From Phycisphaerae bacterium (GTDB lineage: Bacteria; Planctomycetota; Phycisphaerae; Phycisphaerales; Phycisphaeraceae), in the NCBI GenBank assembly GCA_030426385.1, contig JAUHYI010000027.1, positions 1 through 52,100 of the forward strand: a stretch of 52,100 nucleotides of DNA, given 5' to 3'. Shown here piece by piece: positions 50,694 through 52,100 of this stretch (positions are counted from its first letter, which is position 1; each line of letters opens with the position of its first letter). The notes below the pieces were generated by a model. That model made no database searches. It saw only the letters and a program-made list of their open reading frames with translations, and was not told the DNA's origin. The position numbers and the translations under genes are program-made.

Positions 50694-51659
50694 ATGGCTA
50701 AACAACGTAACAATAAAAAAAGTGGTCACGACTATACCGATGCCAAGCGTGGGATCCGTCTGCAAAAAGCGATGGCCCAGGCGGGGGTGGCGTCACGGCG
50801 AACGTGCGAGGAAATCATCGAAGCCGGCCGCGTGCGCGTCAATGGCGATCCGGTGACCACCTTGCCTGCGTGGGTTGATCCGGCCGAAGATCGCATCGAT
50901 GTCGATGGTGAACCATTGGTGCGACAGAAGCCAGCCCGGGAAACGTTGGTGAAGACCAAGCGTGCTAAGCCGCAAGCGGCAGGCGAATCATCGGATGAAA
51001 GCAACGTCAAATCAGGCAGGCAAAACATAGGAAACATGGGTGGCATGGATGGCGCCGAGGGCGTGGAAAGGAAATGCACCTATGTATTGCTCAACAAGCC
51101 TCGGCATGTGATCACGACGACCAGCGATCCGGAAGGTCGAAAAAACGTGATGGATCTGGTGGACTTGCCACAGCGATTATTTCCGGTGGGGCGACTGGAT
51201 GCGGATTCGATCGGTTTGATTTTGCTCACCGACGATGGTGATCTGGCCCATCGCCTGACACACCCGAGCTATGGCGTGACCAAAACCTATCACGTCACGG
51301 TGCGCGGCCGATTGGTTGATGCAGATTACGATAAGTTGACCAAAGGCTTGCACCTGACGCAGACCGACGGCACGACGCGACGGGCCACGATGAACACGAT
51401 TACGCGTCTGGGTTACGAACGTGATCAAGGACGCGGTGGTGAATCGACGGGCGGGACACGCACACGATTGGCGATTACATTGCGCGAAGGACAGAACCGT
51501 GAAATCCGACGCATGTTGGCAAGGCTGGGTTACAAGGTGCGACGACTGCGACGCATCGCGATCGGCCCACTGGGGATCAAGGGATTGTCGATGGGGCAGT
51601 GGCGTTTTCTGACGATGAAAGAAATCAAAATGCTGCGGCGCGCAGCGGAGAAGGATTAA
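50694..51659 (+). CDS. rRNA pseudouridine synthase, RsuA/RluB family
   Basis: The 321-residue protein has an S4 RNA-binding domain at ~20-70 (IRLQKAMAQAGVASRRTCEEIIEAGRVRVNG), an inserted polar linker at ~85-127, and the catalytic domain from ~128. Asp169 in GRLDADSIGLILLT is the nucleophile of the family, and TLREGQNREIRRMLARLGYKVRRLRRIAIGPL the conserved RNA-contact strand. RluB modifies U2605 of 23S rRNA and RsuA U516 of 16S; RluB is more likely from the blocks, but I do not give a symbol. The ribosome site GAGG lies ~9 bases before ATG. A stem-loop follows at 51746. Confidence 0.93.
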   Translation: MAKQRNNKKSGHDYTDAKRGIRLQKAMAQAGVASRRTCEEIIEAGRVRVNGDPVTTLPAWVDPAEDRIDVDGEPLVRQKPARETLVKTKRAKPQAAGESSDESNVKSGRQNIGNMGGMDGAEGVERKCTYVLLNKPRHVITTTSDPEGRKNVMDLVDLPQRLFPVGRLDADSIGLILLTDDGDLAHRLTHPSYGVTKTYHVTVRGRLVDADYDKLTKGLHLTQTDGTTRRATMNTITRLGYERDQGRGGESTGGTRTRLAITLREGQNREIRRMLARLGYKVRRLRRIAIGPLGIKGLSMGQWRFLTMKEIKMLRRAAEKD

Positions 51660-51940
51660 ACGTCCGCGTTGGGTTTCGCGATATGTTGATGTGCGATTCC
51701 AATCATACGGATTACGATAAATACTCGCGTGTAGATTTTTATTAGCTCCCGGTGAATACCGGGAGTTTGTGTGAAGGGGAAATTGAGGCCGCGCGAGTTT
51801 TTAATGGGATGGGTATCAGTCGGGTAATACTTATCCCGTTAAAATGTGGTGCGTTCTAAAATTTTCCCTCAACCAACCCCTCGGTATTCACCGAGGGCTA
51901 GCACGTCTTACAAAATTTCTGTCCTAATGATACTCACGCT
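51660..51940. other. Intergenic region with two oppositely oriented hairpins
   Basis: The hairpin at 51746-51765 (CTCCCGGT / ACCGGGAG, loop GAAT) and the one at 51878-51897 (CCCTCGGT / ACCGAGGG, loop ATTC) are near reverse complements of each other, including the loops. They enclose ~110 bases without coding signs. The first may also end the pseudouridine synthase transcript, though only three T follow it. Confidence 0.5.
51746..51765 (+). terminator. Hairpin after the pseudouridine synthase gene
   Basis: Perfect 8-bp stem with a four-base loop GAAT, then TTTGTGTG. It is 86 bases after the stop. Its related copy at 51878 means it may belong to a small repeat and not be a plain terminator. 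Confidence 0.4.
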
Positions 51941-51966
51941 GGACTGGTCACTTAAGTGACCAGTCC
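51941..51966. repeat. 26-base perfect palindrome next to IS transposase end
   Basis: GGACTGGTCACTT is followed directly by its reverse complement AAGTGACCAGTCC. It lies 42 bases outside the stop of the transposase fragment, a place where the terminal inverted repeat of an IS is expected. The centre is TTAA. Confidence 0.6.
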
Positions 51967-52008
51967 GGATTGCGATGCGGTCACCAATGACGCAAAACGC
52001 ACTAGCTG

Positions 52009-52100
52009 CTACGGACATTCAATTTTCGCGGTGACGCCAGCGGCCAGCCAGGCGAAGCTGAGGAAGTTGATGGCTTTCTTCTCATAACGCGTGGCGACGC
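52009..52100 (-). mobile_element. C-terminal end of IS5-like transposase (partial)
   Basis: On the minus strand a frame runs in from the right edge and ends at TAG 52009-52011. Its ~30 visible residues read VATRYEKKAINFLSFAWLAA, then GVTAKIECP. The block ATRYxKxAxNFL-AxxxLAA is the C-terminal signature of IS5-family DDE transposases, where the Glu of the catalytic triad lies a little upstream. The rest of the element is outside the window. The exact family cannot be fixed from this fragment. Confidence 0.7.

Overview
The window most likely comes from a planctomycete of the class Phycisphaerae. The evidence is the mix of genes, not a marker gene. There are two proteins with PEP-CTERM sorting signals, a pseudopilin-like secreted protein, a GH123/DUF4091-type glycosidase, several Gfo/Idh/MocA oxidoreductases, an HDOD response regulator and SpoIIE-type phosphatases, in DNA of moderate GC content. 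No rRNA or tRNA gene was seen, so this placement is inference.

Bases 1-30.5 kb are an accessory carbohydrate and small-acid catabolism region. It opens with an ABC importer in which the solute-binding protein is fused to one permease, and the partner permease carries a large extracytoplasmic insertion. An IclR regulator with a MaoC hydratase, a signal-less binding-protein homologue and a broken FAH-family gene follow. A minus-strand block (8.2-14.5 kb) reads from a GntR/LacI-type regulator through a pseudopilin, an oxidoreductase, a kelch protein and a deacetylase-like protein to an amidohydrolase. Divergent from it are a PEP-CTERM repeat protein with its own promoter and terminator, a DUF4091 glycosidase, a DapA-family aldolase and RidA. 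A second minus-strand block (20.1-28.7 kb) holds a FadR-type regulator, an oxidoreductase and an SDR, then a kelch PEP-CTERM protein, an enolase-superfamily enzyme, an esterase-like hydrolase, a threonine aldolase-like enzyme and another oxidoreductase. A phytanoyl-CoA dioxygenase-like enzyme and a divergent AraC regulator close the region. Together these look like modules for degrading sugar acids or modified polysaccharide sugars.

Bases 30.7-51.7 kb are more housekeeping and signalling: a retropepsin-like protease, RimK ligase and aspartoacylase cassette; an operon of a thioredoxin-like protein, histidine kinase and two response regulators; YgfZ, phosphoglycerate kinase, an outer-membrane-like protein, ribulose-phosphate epimerase, GreA, two SpoIIE-type phosphatases, a large secreted TPR-like protein and an RluB-type pseudouridine synthase. 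The spaces between these genes are full of short repeats: G-rich blocks that also enter two coding sequences, a CACAGATT family, heptamer repeats and repeats with 10-12 bp spacing. The right edge holds the end of an IS transposase.

Functions are assigned from recognised motifs and fold signatures by eye. No database search was possible, so substrates are not known for the transporters and most enzymes.
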